From Limnanthes douglasii subsp. nivea (Eukaryota; Streptophyta; Magnoliopsida; Brassicales; Limnanthaceae): a stretch of DNA of 64,000 nt. Position 1 is the stretch's first letter. Each line of letters opens with the position of its first letter. The DNA lies in contig JAUPFV010000002.1 in NCBI GenBank assembly GCA_036936605.1, forward strand, positions 164,912,813 to 164,976,812, in the 5' to 3' direction. The notes below the pieces were generated by a model that ran no database searches, was not told the origin of the DNA, and was given only the letters and a program-made list of their open reading frames with translations. Position numbers and translations under genes: made by a program. Below are positions 33,000 through 46,360 of this stretch, one piece after another.

Positions 33000-35510
33000 A
33001 AAGAGTAAAGATTCGATTCAATAACTTCATTTATCAGATAGTATGTGTGTGGCGAAAGAATCGATAACTGAAAATGAATTATCAGATTCTCATAATAACT
33101 AATGAAATGATTAATGGAAAAATAACACTAACTCTTTAGATGAAGTAGAAATTAGTGAATTAGAAACATATTCATCATCTTCATCAAGTAGCAATTACCA
33201 TTCATTACTAAAAACTAAACAACTTCCTATCATAAATACTGCACCCAAAGCTAAGGGGAAAGATCAAGTAATACCAAAAATTTATTTAAAAAACTGTACA
33301 ACTTTTTATCCTACAATAAGGACGCTCATATCCCATTAGAAACCATTACCTCTGAAATTTCTTTGTCATCTAACAAACCTGACCCAAAAGATTTGACGAC
33401 ACCGATATTAGCTTTTTTCACAAATAGTTTTCAAAAAAAAACTTTCAAATATCATGATAATGAATTTGAAGTCGAACAACCAACTTATCCTTTTCAAATG
33501 AAGTATAACCGATGATGTCAAAATTTATTTTCTAAAATTAGGATATTATCCAAACAATGTTATTGGTGACGACATTTATTTTTTATATAAGACATTAAAG
33601 TGAAATTTCACATTCCCACTTCATCATAAGATCCTTGAATTCTTTTAATGGTCTAGAGTTTTATATATCCAACGTACACCTAATAGGTGGTGAGTATTAA
33701 CCAGTTTGATAATATCTTTACTTTTTCTTAGTATTCCATTCAAAATATATGAAATATTACTCGAATATAAATTCAACAAAGTCGCTAAATCCCATTTCTA
33801 CTACTTCACTGCTCCAAAACATCGTAGCGTAGTTAGTCTACCATTATCCCACCATTCATACTAAGAAATATTCTTCTATGTCAGTGGAAATTCAGTATCC
33901 AAATCAACAAGCACCGATTAAGTTGAAAGACAATTGATGAAAAATGTGTTTACCTTTTGCGTTTTACTTTTAAATGATTTTGCTTACTCTTACACAATAA
34001 ACTTATCATATACCGTATTAATCATGCAGAAGCTTAAACATTATTCAAATATGTGAGATTCTAAGATCATGGATTGAATGTCCCCAACAAACTCTCAATA
34101 ACTGCTTATCGTTTTTAGAAAGAACAATATCATAATTTATTCACTAGAGAGAATTTATTTCATTATGGATTTGAGAACTGAAAATAATATTAATCAATGA
34201 AGACCGCGACAGTAATCAATATTGGAATCAATGCTCCAATGGAACAAGATAATTTGGCTAGCCTCATAAATTTTCGTCTTGGAGATGAACCCAAATGGGG
34301 GCATAGAGCTTTCTATTCCTAAGAAAATATCATCAACAAAACATTAAGCTACTAATGAAGATAATAATACTACCGAGATTCAAAACAATTCTCATAAAAA
34401 AGATGACTAATGGTGAAACGTTGACCAATGTTTTTTTATCCCTACCAATATTGCAATATTTGTATTCTAAAAATCTATATCTCCAACTATCAAAGGTGCT
34501 CCTCCCGCTTAAAAAAACATAAACAATTTCTTTTTGGCCAAAAAAATACAACCGATTTCCTCTTTATTTTAATCCTAGTCCTGAGACCGATCAATCCCCC
34601 ATACCCTATGTAGGATCATAATCAAACTTAAACTTAAAATCCATGAAATTACACTTCTTAAATCAAGGCCCTGGATCATACTCGTCATTTGTATTTAATG
34701 TTGAACTTCTTCAACTTAAAATTGAGATTAAAATTGAGATTACCTTAGAGGTTAATTTTTTATTAACATATATTTATCAATAAATTTATTTATATGACTT
34801 ACTAATTGAAATATTTTACCTTCTACACAATTGTTTCAACTATCTGGTCCTTGTTGGAAAGAACCTATCTCCTAAAAATATCAATGTCTTGAATAAAAAT
34901 CCATTACCAGCTATTAAATTTGGGGAAGAGTCATCAGAACTACAAACAAAAAACTCCAAGCTTCACGAATCTCTTAATATTTGGAGAGTCGAATATAAAT
35001 AATTGAAAAAAAAAACCAAAACAAAGCTTGGAGAAGATGCTAAATTCAAACATGGTGTGATAGAAAATTTTAAAACTATCGTCCAAAACTTTAATGGACA
35101 AATTAAAAAAATAAAAAACAATGTAGAATTACTGCAAAATAAAAAAGAAGATCAATACCGACACTAAAAAGGAATTAAAGACATATATATGCTTAATGAA
35201 ATTCTAGCCGAATCTCATGTAGTTGTCAAACAAAGCTTCTTGTTATTCTAATTCAGAGTAACCCAGACATTAATCTTCGGCCATACATTAAATATCTCTA
35301 GGAAGAACGTCGTCCAAAACCCATGGTCAACAACTCTCATACTTACGAGATATCTATGAAAGATGATGCTCCTCGAAATGAAGGCGATTTAGATGATGTA
35401 GGAAATAAAACTCCACTCCAAGATGTTGAGACAACATCAATGATGCTAACAAAAAACCACAAGCATTGGTTTAATATTTTTGCTTTAGTGACTATGTTTA
35501 ATTTTTGATA
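33000..35510 (+). pseudogene. Degenerate antisense-type extra ORF of a third Tat-lineage element
   Basis: Frames shift often, but the plus strand keeps the outline of the antisense protein of E. There is a Ser-rich acidic region (33130-33400), then HPKILEFF, a GVLYIQLTP-like stretch and IIFLLFLNIPFKI (about 33620-33745), and HFYYFTAPKH (about 33800). A Lys/Glu-rich helical tail lies at 34900-35250 (ESSELQTKNSKLHESLNIW, KIKNNVELLQNKKE). A short acidic end (35323-35508) resembles the end of the E protein. No LTR or pol of its own is seen next to it. It is probably a scrap of a minus-strand element into or beside which D inserted. Moderate confidence, from pattern and order only. Confidence 0.5.
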
Positions 35511-36293
35511 ATATACCTTGCATACAAATATATTATACTTGTTTGGAACTTTTACCGGTTAGCACCGGATTGGCACTTTAACTTATTTTGAACTTTGATA
35601 TCATTTATTTTATTATTATATTTCTTGATTCAAATTAATAATTTTATTTACTTACTAACCTCAAATCATTGTTTACATTCTTCCTTTATTGTCATAAAAC
35701 CATGTCATATATCTTCATTGTCAAGTAACTACCTCTTTACTTCGGTTAAACATATCTTTCATCATAAATCATCATTTGTAAAATATATTAAACATCATTG
35801 TTAAAGTGTCATCTGAAGAACATATGGAGACCATTCTCAATAAATATTGTTTTATTCAATCTTCAGTTGTCTTTCATATTATATTATATAAGTTATATTT
35901 CTATCATTTTTAACCTTAACATATAATTATTTATTTACTTAAGGCTTTTATACCATATTTTTTACAACCTTTTTAGCATTGCCTCTTATATTTTATAGAT
36001 GATCTTAGTTTATAACCATGTTCGTGTTAATCATGTATGTAACCACTTACTCTTCTAAAAAGATGAAATTGGCTTATAACTATGATCACAATTAAGGCAT
36101 GTAAACCCTGACCTTTACAATCTTATTAGCATGGTCTATTACATTTCATTAGTTGCACATGGCTTAGAGTTATGTCTGTGTTAGTTGGGTGTTTAACATC
36201 TTACACTTTATTAGCTGGGCTAGGCTTATAACCATATCTGCTTTATGCTAATATATACATTTAATTAGTATTGTTTAAGTTATGTAAACCTTT
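35511..36293. repeat. AT-rich stretch with a degenerate 60-95 base tandem repeat
   Basis: From about 36000 the phrase GGCTTATAACCATG(T/A)..GTGTTA and variants recurs near 36008, 36073, 36165 and 36220, each followed by an ATGTAACC or TTAACATC variant. No gene is seen in 35511-36000. Confidence 0.5.
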
Positions 36294-37195
36294 TTACGAG
36301 GACATCCAAATAAATCCAATTGCAGACAAACATAAAACCGTCAAAGTACAAACTATTGGAATTGGTCCTATAACACGCTTAAGAGCAATGGATCTTCGTC
36401 GAGAGTTCAACAAGGTTATCAAAATCCTTATAAGAAAAATAAATCATGATCCAAATTATATTTTAGTTGATAATCAAGCCCAACCCATTTTCTACACAAT
36501 AAAAGCTGAAGAAAGCATTCAAAATCCTTCGAAAAGATATGGTCCAAAGGATATACGAAAATGAAGCTCCAGATATTTAAGATAGTTAGTTTGTTAAATA
36601 TATATTTTAATATGCTTTTAGGTAATTGAATAGGATATATTTTGATTTACGAGCTGTTATTTTTCGTTTGTTAAGATCTATCGTAATTTGCAACTTTTAG
36701 CTAGTTAGGATATTTTTCTCATTTACTAGGTGTTAGGATATATTTTTATTTGCCATTTTTAGTCTAGTTTTTAAGAATTCTAGTTGTTTTTTTCCTTTAA
36801 ATTTTGTAATCTCCATTGGAGAAATCAGAATCAATCAATTGAAAACTATCAATAAAAAACACGTTTTACTCAAATATTTGTCTATGACAGATTTATCTTT
36901 AAACTACTCTTGTGAGAAGCGAGTTAGTTGATCCTTCACTCTGATTTTATCCGGGATAAAATTTAGTTTGAACTTCTGCTTATCAAAGGCTTTCCATCAC
37001 TTTTGAGGCGCATCTCGATCCATTATCTATATATCATCATTTTCCATCTAATTTCGTTTGTGAGTATTCTCCGAACAACAACGAGTCAAATCAACACTTC
37101 ATCATCTACCATACATATAGTTTAGAATTTGTTAAAATTGTGAGTGTTCTCTCAATATAAAATTTTACAACCAAACCGCTTTTGTGCCTACATCA
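36294..37195 (+). repeat. Element G 5' LTR
   Basis: Starts near ACGAGGACATCC (normal TGATG start damaged) and ends GTGCCTACATCA at 37195. Its first part codes the LTR-overlapping polyprotein tail (GIGPITRLRAMDLRREFNKV at 36360-36420). Confidence 0.8.
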
Positions 37196-37197
37196 TC

Positions 37198-37210
37198 TGG
37201 TATCGGATTC
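37198..37210 (+). promoter_or_regulatory. Element G primer-binding site, Met-tRNA type, mutated
   Basis: TGGTATCGGATTC, two bases after the LTR. It matches TGGTATCAGAGC of A and C except at A-to-G and later positions. Confidence 0.8.
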
Positions 37211-37394
37211 GAAAAGTTTGTTATCAAGCCCCTATCATACTTTTACACACCTCGTTACAATAGCAGTAAACAATATTGTTACTATTGTTCAATTAATAAC
37301 TTATATGAAAGAAAATATACAAATTCAAAGTGAAAAGGTTCATACTATGAGGAATGAATTCAGAGATTATATTGGGTGAATTGAGTGACCAACG

Positions 37395-38430
37395 ATGAAA
37401 TTTAGAGCCATTAAAAACCTTCCATCTCCAAAAAAACATGTTGAAATAGAAGATGAGAATGATGACATGCCTATTTGGGAAGATGAACCTCAAAATATTT
37501 TGGTTCATCTAAATCCGAGAAGAGATCCTCTTAAGACCATAATAATGAGAGAGAAACAACCACCAATTCCCAACAATGTATAGGTAAAGAAAAAACCTCC
37601 TATATTCGTTGGAAAATCAGATCCTAATACCTACATGGATTGAGAAAGATGTATGGATAAAATATCATTGATTGTTATGGATATACTGAGCAAAAGAAGC
37701 TTGTTATAACTGCTGCATAATTTTCAGAGAGTGCTCTTATTTGGTGGGACAGAAAAGTAACAGAGAGAAGAAGGAAACACTACGGACCCATTGATAATTG
37801 AAAAGACATGAATTTTATTTTAAGGCGAAGGTATGAACCTTCTCATTACCATCGTGATTTACAAAAACATTTTAGAAAACTAAAAAAACAGAACTGTTGA
37901 TGAGTATTTTGATGAGTTTGAACAAGTAAAAAATTGTTTGGAACTACAAGATTCCGATGAGGCGATAATGGCCCAATTTATAGATGCTTTGCAAGAACGA
38001 ATTGTAAGAAAGGTGGGAAAGGCAACAATATAGTGGATTGTATGAAGTATTCCACATTGTTTTCCAAATTGAGCAACCACTAAAGCCCAAAAATACTTCC
38101 ACCAATCGGACCAGAATAAGACAAATATGGACTGCAAATAATAACAAACCGTTTGGTAAAGTAAAATCAACGGAGACAAAGGCAAGGGAAAAAGTATTAA
38201 ACTTTAAAAAATGACTACAACAGAAGTTATTCCAACTAGAAAGCTTGAAGTTAAATGTTTTAAATGTGAAGGACATGACCATTATGCTAGAGATTTTTCG
38301 AATAAGCCTATCATTTTTATCACTCCAAGTGGGGAATATGAGTCACAAGATAAATGTGAAGATGAAAAATCAGAGCATGAAGAGGAAACTGACTATACAG
38401 ATATTGGTGATTTATTGGTAGCAAGATGAG
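37395..38430 (+). pseudogene. Element G gag remnant
   Basis: Frame-shifted blocks: PPIFVGKSDPNTYMD (about 37598), a WWDRKVTERRR-like stretch (about 37740), RRRYEPSHYHRDLQKHFRKL (about 37825, compare KRFVPSHYHRELHLKLRRL in C), then a zinc knuckle CFKCEGHDHYARDF at about 38250, whose last Cys has become Phe or Ser. The tail (ESQDKCEDEKSEHEEET, DIGDLLVAR) matches the Gag-protease joint of C (KGDLLVARR). Several stops; inactive. Confidence 0.8.
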
Positions 38431-38439
38431 TCCTAAGTG

Positions 38440-38890
38440 CAAAGATGCAACTAGAAGAAACCATCCAAAGGGAGAACATCGTTTACACCAGATGCACTAT
38501 CAACAAAATGGTATGTAATCTGATCATAGATGGAGGTTCTTGTAATAACGCGGCTATTAAATTTATGGTTGATAGATTAGGTCTTGCAAATACTAAGCAT
38601 CCAAGTCCTTACAAGCTACGATGGCTCAATGATCAAGCTGAATTATGCATCACTAATCAGGTTACTATTCCATTCAACATAAGAAAATATCAAGATGAAG
38701 TTTTGTGTGATGTAGAGAGCCTATACAACCCGGATACCTAAAGTTAGGTAGACCATGGTTGTTTGATCGTGAAGTATGTCATCATGGACGAACAAATATC
38801 TATTCATTTATACATTATAAGAAGAAGATAAACTTGGCACCTCTTAGCCCATCTAAAGTTTATGAAATGCAAATAAGAAGGATAAAGGAA
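38440..38890 (+). pseudogene. Element G protease region
   Basis: The open stretch 38445-38741 reads RENIVYTRCTINKMVCNLII, then DGGSCNN (the CRM-type protease active site, where many retroelements have DTG), then KHPSPYKLRWLND and VTIPFNIRKYQDEVLCDV. All match C block by block. The frame shifts after 38741 and continues as LFDREVCHHGRTN and LAPLSPSKVYEMQ, the link to RT. Confidence 0.83.
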
Positions 38891-39054
38891 GTCAAGATAA
38901 GTAAACCAAGCCTATATTTATCTTATAATATCGTTTGCAAGTCCACGAGTGCTGGAAGCACCGTACTACTAATTTTATTCAAAGAGTGCTTAAATTATGG
39001 ACTTAACATGCTAAAATTACAAAATGAAGTGAAAAACATTTTGAAAAAAGTATG

Positions 39055-40220
39055 AAGATGACCCAAACTTTGGACATATTTACAAGGAATTTTTAAAAAT
39101 GGGCATTTGGATTGTTCTAAAAACATAATGAGTTCTTCTAGAGACAAACGATTATGCATTCCACAAGTTTCTATGCGTGATCTCATCTTAAGATAAGAAC
39201 ACGTAGGAGGGCTAATGGGTCATTTTGGAAGAGATAAAAGCTTAACTGTTGTTGATGAGCATTTCGTTTGGCATCACTTGAAGAAAGATGTGGAGAAGTT
39301 CTGCAACCATTTATTATTTTCTTAAAAGAAAAATCTAAATCGCATCCTCATGGTCTTTATCTACCATTTCCAATTTCTATTGTACCATGGGTCGATATAT
39401 CCATGGATTTTATTTTGGGTATTCTAAAAATCAGACACAAAGACTCTTTGTAGTGCTGGACATGTTCTCGAAGATGGCACATTTTATACCATGTGCTAAG
39501 GTGAATGATACTTCTCAAACAACAGACTTGTTATTCAAATAAGTAGTCCGTTTACATAGTAAGGACTATTATCTCAGACCGAGACACCAAATTTCTCAGC
39601 CACTTTTGGAAAATGCTTTGGAATAAGATGGGGACTAAACTACTATTTTCAACAACTTGTAATCCCAAACAGATGTTCAAGCTGACGTGATAAGCCATAT
39701 CTATTGTAGGTAAAAATATAAACAAATGGTTGGAATGTTTGCCATTTATTAAGTTTCCTTATAACTATGTTACCCATTTTGCTACTAAATTTTCTTATTT
39801 TGGAGTTGTGTATGGATTTAAGCCTTTGACAAAATCAAACTTAGACCCACTACCACCATCAGAGTAATCACACCAAGATGGAATGCACAAGGCTGAATTT
39901 ATCAACAAAATACACTTGGATGTTAAGGAAAACTTATAATAGAAAACAGAACAATATAAACGTCAAGCAAATAAAGGATGCAACGCCTTTGAACCAAGAG
40001 ACTGGGGTTGGACACACATGAGCCCAAAACGATTCTCCAAAAAAGAATTCTAAGCTTCCGCCTCATGAAGATGGTCCATTTAAAGTTCTGGAGCGAATCA
40101 ATGATATTGCCTACAAATTGGAGCTTCTTGGAGATATTAACATTTATACGAGTTTTAATGTTTATGATATATCTCTATTTGAAACAGATGAATCAGTTTT
40201 GAGGACAAACCTTTTTCAAT
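39055..40220 (+). pseudogene. Element G integrase remnant following an RT/RNase H deletion
   Basis: Right after the RT-proximal linker (VLLILFKECLN, NEVKNILKK at 38970-39050) the sequence becomes DPNFGHIYKEFLK, which in C ([10 protein letters not shown]) lies about 600 codons further on. RT and RNase H are gone. Integrase blocks follow: [12 protein letters not shown] (39210), [19 protein letters not shown] (first Asp, 39350-39410), MFSKMAHFIPC (39462), [11 protein letters not shown] (39570) and GDINIYTSFNVYDIS (40130). The catalytic Glu region is damaged (near 39680). Many stops. Confidence 0.82.
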
Positions 40221-40230
40221 AAGGAGGGAA

Positions 40231-40770
40231 TGATGAGGACATCCAGACATATCTAATTGAAGACCAACATAAGACCGTCAAAGTACCAACTATGAGAATT
40301 GGTCATATAACGCGCTCAAGAGCAATGGATCTTCGTCAAGAGTTTAAAAAGGGTATAGAGAGTCTCATAAGTCAAATAAATCATGACCCAAATTATATTT
40401 AGTTGATAATTGAGCCTAGCCCATTTGTTACATAATCAAATCTCAAGATAGCATTTAAAATACTTCTAGAAGATCTGGTCAACATAATATACGAAAATGA
40501 AGCTCAAGATCTTTAATATAGTTAGTTTGTTAAAAATATCTTTTAATATGTTATCTTTTAGGTATTTGAATATGATATCTTTTGATTTACTAGCTATTAT
40601 TTTTAGTTTGTTAAGATCTATCTTAATTTGCTAACTTTTAGCTAGTTGTTATGATATTTTTCTAATTTACTAGTTAGTATATCTTTTTATTTATCATTTT
40701 TAGTCTAATTTTTAAAATTTTATTTTATTTTTCCTTTCAATATATATGATACCATTAGAGAAATTAGAAT
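40231..40770 (+). repeat. Element G 3' LTR, first 540 bases, cut by element C
   Basis: Starts TGATGAGGACATCC right after the polypurine tract AAGGAGGGAA (40221-40230) and runs colinear with 47369-47910 until GAAATTAGAATC, where element C begins. Confidence 0.88.
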
Positions 40771-41639
40771 CGACACTCCTCCTAAAATCGGCACTCTGAA
40801 ATGGGATAGGGATAACTTTGCAACCAGGAACCCAAAAGGATTCAAGGATCAAATGATGTGGATCGATAGGTCACACAAAGGTTGTGGAAAGGGCTTTAAT
40901 ATTCCAACTGATCTTCCTTTGGATATGACGCACCAAATGAAGAACAGGTTTTCTTGTGGATATTACACACCAACAAGACAAGAGTAAAACTTAAGAAGTT
41001 TTTTCAGAATCAAAGATAGTCTAACAGTTAGAATTCTTAGTACATAGTTTTTATAGCAGAAAGAATTAGTCTTGAACACAATTAAGGCTGTTATTGGAAA
41101 CATAATGCATGCCTCTAAAACAATTAAGGCTTTTCTTGGAAACAAAATGCTTTAATATTGAAAATACAAAGTATTAATGATATAAGCTGGAAATCAAACC
41201 CTTCCCTCCTCCAAGGACGTGGCTTTTGGTGTAGATGGGCCTTGGGCTTTTATTTCAACAAATGGGCAATGGTGAAGTGAAACAATTGCCTCATTAAAAA
41301 CCTTATCAAGAAAACCCATTGGGACAAAACTTGAACAAGGGAAAAAGAGTACAATCGAGACACTTTCTCATTTGTTGAAATCAATTAGCTTGAATCAAGA
41401 CCAAAGTGGTTTGACAAGCTTTTCCACTTTACTTGCTGTTTTGATCACGTGGATTCTCTAGTTGATTAAGCAATTCTCCAACACCTTTGTTAAATTGTTT
41501 TGCTCTTGATCGAGTTGTTGGACCAGCCGGTAAAATAAGAATATCTTCAACTTCAAGCTCATCTTCTTTTTCAAGTTGTTCATCTGGTTCTTGCACATTT
41601 CCATGTTCTAAGCTCCTTGTGTCATCTAGGATCACATCA
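40771..41639 (-). repeat. Element C 3' LTR
   Basis: Starts at 41639 inside the end of the gag-pol frame and runs to the altered terminus at 40771. The upstream purine run GTGGGAGAGGA (about 41640-41650) is the likely polypurine tract. Confidence 0.88.
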
Positions 41640-44600
41640 TCCTCTCCCACTTGAAAAGGATTTGACCTCAAATCCATTTCATCTGCGATAAAAGGAACCA
41701 AATCAGAAACATTAAAGGTAGGACTCACTTTATACTTACCTCGTAGGTCAAGTTGATACGCATTATTGTTGATCTTTTTTGTTACTTCAAATGGTCAATC
41801 AATTCTAGGCATCAATTTTGACTTCCTCTCTTCTGGAAATCTTTCCTTTCTTAAGTGCACCCATACTTGATCTCCAACCTCAAAAACTTTTTCATGTCTT
41901 CCCTTGTTTGCTTGTTTGACATATTGCTCAGTTTTCTTTTCTATGTTTTTCCTTGCATCATCATGGATCTGTTTTACAAGTTCAGCTTTCTTGTTCCCAT
42001 CTATGCTAGATCTTTCACTCAAAGGCAAAGGAATTAGATCCAAAGGAGATATTGGGTTAAATACATAAACAATTTGAAAAGGAGAGTACTTAGAAGCAGA
42101 ATGCATAGAATGATTGTATGAAAATTCAACATGCGACCAATATTCTTCCCAAGTTTTCAAGTTCTTTTTAATTAATGCACGTAGAAGAGTGGACAAAGTC
42201 CTATTTACTACTTCTGTTTGTCCATCAGTTTGTGGGTGACAGGTAGTAGAAACTAAAATCTTAGTCCCTAACTTAGACCACAAAGTTTTCCAAAATTAAC
42301 TTAGAAACTTAGTGTCCCTATCTGAAACTATCGTCCTAGGCATGCCATGCAAACGAACTATCTCTTTAAATAACAGATTAGCAATGTGCAACGCATCATC
42401 AGTTTTGTGACAAGCAACAACGTGTGCCATTTTAGAGAATCGATCAACAACCACAAAAATGGAATCCTTACCAGTTCTAGTCCTAGGCAATCCAACTACA
42501 AAGTCCATAGATATATCATTCCAAGGATGCGTAGGAATAGGTAAAGGAGTATACAAACCGTGGGATTGAACCTTAGATTTGGCTTGTTTGCAAGTAGCAC
42601 ATCTGTCACAGATTCTTTCAACATCCCTCCTCATATGTGGCCAATGGAAGTGATCCAGCATTACCTTGAGAGTTTTAGCTATTCCAAAATGTCCCATTAA
42701 GCCTCCTCCATGGGCTTCTCTAACAAGTAAATCTCTCATGGAACAATTAGGCACACATAAACGTTTATCAAAGAATAAGAATCCTTCATGCCTATAGAAC
42801 CGCCCTGAAGAAAACTTTTCACATGCTTGATACATCTTTCCAAAATTAGAATCATTTTCATATAAACTCTTAAGATGATCAAATCCTAAAATCTTAGCTT
42901 CAAGAGTAGTGATTAAGACATATCTTCGGGACAATGCATCAGCAACAATATTTTCTTTACCTTGTTTGTATTTAATGACATATGGAAATATCTCAATAAA
43001 TTCTATCCACCTTGCATGTCTTTTGTTAAGTTTTTGCTGACCTTTTAGGTGTTTGAGAGATTCATGGTCAGTGTGTATGACAAACTCCTTTGGCCACAAG
43101 TAATGCTGCCATGTTTGCAAAGCTCGAACTAAGGCATACAACTCCTTGTTATAAGTAAGATAGTTTTGAGTAGCTCCTCCAAGCTTTTCACTGAAATAAG
43201 CTATGGGATTAATATCCTGCATCAAAACAGCTCCAATCTCAATTCCAGAAGCATCCGATTCAATCTCAAAAGTTTTAAGAAAATCAGGTAATGTCAAGAC
43301 AGGAGCATAAGTAAGCTTCTCTTTTAAGGATTGAAATGCTTCTTCTTGAGCTTGTTCCCACTTGAAACCAACGTCCTTCTTTATTATTTCAGTGAGTGGT
43401 GCAGCTAAGGTGCTGAAATCTTTGACAAAACGCCTATAAAATCCTGCAAGGCCGTGGAAGCTTCTCACTTCTCCAACTGTTTTTGGACTTGGCCATTCGC
43501 GGATTGCCTTAACCTTTTCCTCATCTACCTTAATACCATCTGCACTTATAACAAAACCTACAAAAACAAGATTATCGGTACAAAAAGTGCATTTCTTAAG
43601 ATTAGCATGGAGATTTTCCTTCCTAAGTACACTTAAAATCAATTTCAGATGGTGAACATGCTCTTCGAAGCACTTACCGTAAATTAAAATGTCATCGAAA
43701 TATACTACAACAAAAACTCCTATATAAGCCCTTAGAACATGATTCATTAACCGTATGAATGTACTAGGTGCATTAGTCAGCCCAAATGGCATTACTAACC
43801 ATTCATATAGTCCATTCTTAGTTTTAAATGCAGTTTTCCACTCATCCCCTTCTTTCATCCTAATTTGGTGATAACCACTTTTAAGATCAATCTTAGAAAA
43901 AATGCTAAAACCATGTAATTCATCTAACATATCATCTAATCTAGGTATAGGATGACGATACTTTACTGTTATGTTGTTGATGGCTCTGCAATCAACACAC
44001 ATTCTCCAGCTTCCATCTTTCTTGGGCACAAGTAGAACTGGTACCACACAAGGACTCATGCTTTCACGGATATGTCCTTTTTCCATCAGTTCACTGATTT
44101 GCCTTTGCAATTCTTTTGTCTCCACTAGATTAGTTCTATAAGCAGGTCTGTTAGGAAGGGAGGCTCTAGGTACAAAATCTATTTGGTGTTCGATGCCTCT
44201 AATTGGTGGAAGCCCCTTTGGATTGTCTTCAGGGAATACATCTTCAAATTCCTGCAAGAGAGAAGTCATCTGACTCGGCAACACCGGTGTCAAGTTAGTT
44301 AAACTCATAAGAGTTTTCTTAAACACAAAAAGTAACATAGGTTGCTTAGAGTATAATGCTTTCTTAACCTCGCCAGATTTTGCATAGAAATTCGAATGTT
44401 TAGTTACCCGACTTTCCTTGTTCTGCATATGCTTTTGATCTTGGTAGACTTCTCGTGGAGTCATGGGAACTAGAGTGGTTTTCCTTCCTTGAAACTCAAA
44501 TGTATGGCGATTAGTGAATCCATCATGGATAACCTTTCGATCAGATTGCCATTGCCTTCCTAACAGTATGTGACTAGCCTCCATTGGTATAACATCACAT

Positions 44601-46045
44601 AAAACTTCATCTTCGTACTTACCAATGGCTAAGAGAACTTCTACTTGGTGGCTAACTTTCATTTCTCCATTGTCGTTAAGCCATTGAAGCTTGTAAGGTG
44701 TTGGATGCTTTTTCGTTTTTAAACCAAGCTTCTTTACCATAGATTCACTTGCCACATTGGTACAACTGCCTCCATCGATAATAAGGCTACAAACTTTCCC
44801 TTGAACAAGACACCTAGTGTGAAACAGATTCTCCCTTTGCTCTTCTTATTCTTCTGTTCGAACGCTTAAAGACCTTCTGGCTACCAATAAATCTCCTTTA
44901 GCAGGTCGCTCTAAGTGTTCTTCAGAAGAATCAGAGACAATTTTTTGTTCCTCTGAAATTATTTCTCCATTATCTAGAATTGTCATAATCTTCTTATTAG
45001 AACACTCATTAGCATAATGTCCCATCCCTTTGCACTTGAAACACTTAACATCACGAGTTCTAATTGCAACCTCTTTAGGTTTTCCCTTGTTATCAATAGA
45101 CAATGGTGTTCCAGATTTTTGGTTCACCTCTACATAGCTTCCGTTCTGATAATTGGTCTTCTCATCTTTTAAATAACTTGGCTTAATTGTTACTGCCCCT
45201 GAACCGTAACTTGATCTTGAGGAGTTCTTTCTTTTAACTTGTTGTTCAAATAACAAAGCTTTGTGCAACATCTCTTCTAGTTCAACATAATACTGAGTTT
45301 CCAATCTGTTTTGAATTTCTCTATTTAAACCCCCAAGAAACCTTGACATTGTTGCCTCTCTATCTTCTGAAATATCAGCTCGCAACATTAAGGTCTCCAT
45401 TTCTTGATAATACTCTTCAACAAATCGGCTTCCTTGTGTTAATCTCCTCAGCTTTAGATGCAGCTCACGGTGGTAATGACTAGGAACAAACCTCTTCCGC
45501 ATAATGGCTTTCATTTCTGCCCATGATTCTATAGGATGTTTCCCATTACGCCTTCTTGAGGTAACTAGTTGATCCCACCAACTAAGAGCATAATCATAAA
45601 ATTCAGTAGCATCAATTCTTACTCGATTGGTCTCCGTGTAGTGTTGAACGTTGAAAACGAGTTCAATCTTCTTTTCCCATTCCAAATAGGCATCTGGATA
45701 ATTTTTTCCATGGAATGGTGGGATCTTAATCTTGAGACCTCCAAGATTGTCACGCATATGTTCGTTGCCCTCTCTTGTATATCTATGGTGCCTTCTATGG
45801 CTGTTTCGAGACGAATTGCTCACGCGTTAATAATATTCATCAGGGGTTTCATTTCTGAATTGTTTAGGTAGTTCATGGTTTCTTCTTGGATTGGTTTGTC
45901 GTGAACGGTTCCGCTCGTGGTTAGTGTTTGATTGAAGCTCTTCGCGAAAGGAATCTATCTTGGTGTCTATCAACTTTGTCATAGCTTCAATTAGAAGCTT
46001 GATGTTATTGAAATTACTGTTTTCTGCATCATTTGAATTAAACAT
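41381..46045 (-). pseudogene. Element C gag-pol polyprotein (CRM clade), five in-frame stops
   Basis: A single frame of 1,555 codons from the ATG at 46045 to a TGA at 41381-41383. Order: Gag with zinc knuckle CFKCKGMGHYANEC near 45020; protease with IIDGGSC near 44780; RT with [10 protein letters not shown] and YFDDILIY (near 43700); RNase H with TDHESLKH (about 43060); integrase with [10 protein letters not shown] and CATCKQAK, then [17 protein letters not shown] and GQTEVVN (the D, D, E residues); end RSNPFQVGEDD, then an LTR-coded tail with GPTTRSRAK. Stops lie at 45827-45829, 44846-44848, 42296-42298, 41795-41797 and 41429-41431; there is no frameshift. The catalytic residues all look present. 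The stops block synthesis of the polyprotein, but the frame is otherwise that of a young element. Confidence 0.94.
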
Positions 46046-46360
46046 CCTTTTCTACAAAACAAAACAAAAACAAATCACCAGCAATTAGTCCTTGTAAAGT
46101 TCTTCAATTTATTTAAAACCATAAAACATATCCAAATCTGTTTTCCTAAGAATATTAAGAGATAAGTTTCACAACAGCACCTACAAACGATTTCTATGAT
46201 ATTAAATCTCAAACAACTATAACTAGGGTGAAACAGATCAGAATTTCATGATTCAAAATGAAATCATCACACTAACACTCAAATCTTCACAAACAAACTG
46301 ATAATATAAAATAGATGAAGAAAAATTAATGAGAAAGAGAATACCCAACTTTCAGAATAT

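Noticed and set aside
43454..43636. Plus-strand ORFs inside A, C and the LINE (for example 5431-5661, 43454-43636, 52737-53009)
   Set aside because: They are antisense shadows of long, motif-bearing minus-strand frames.
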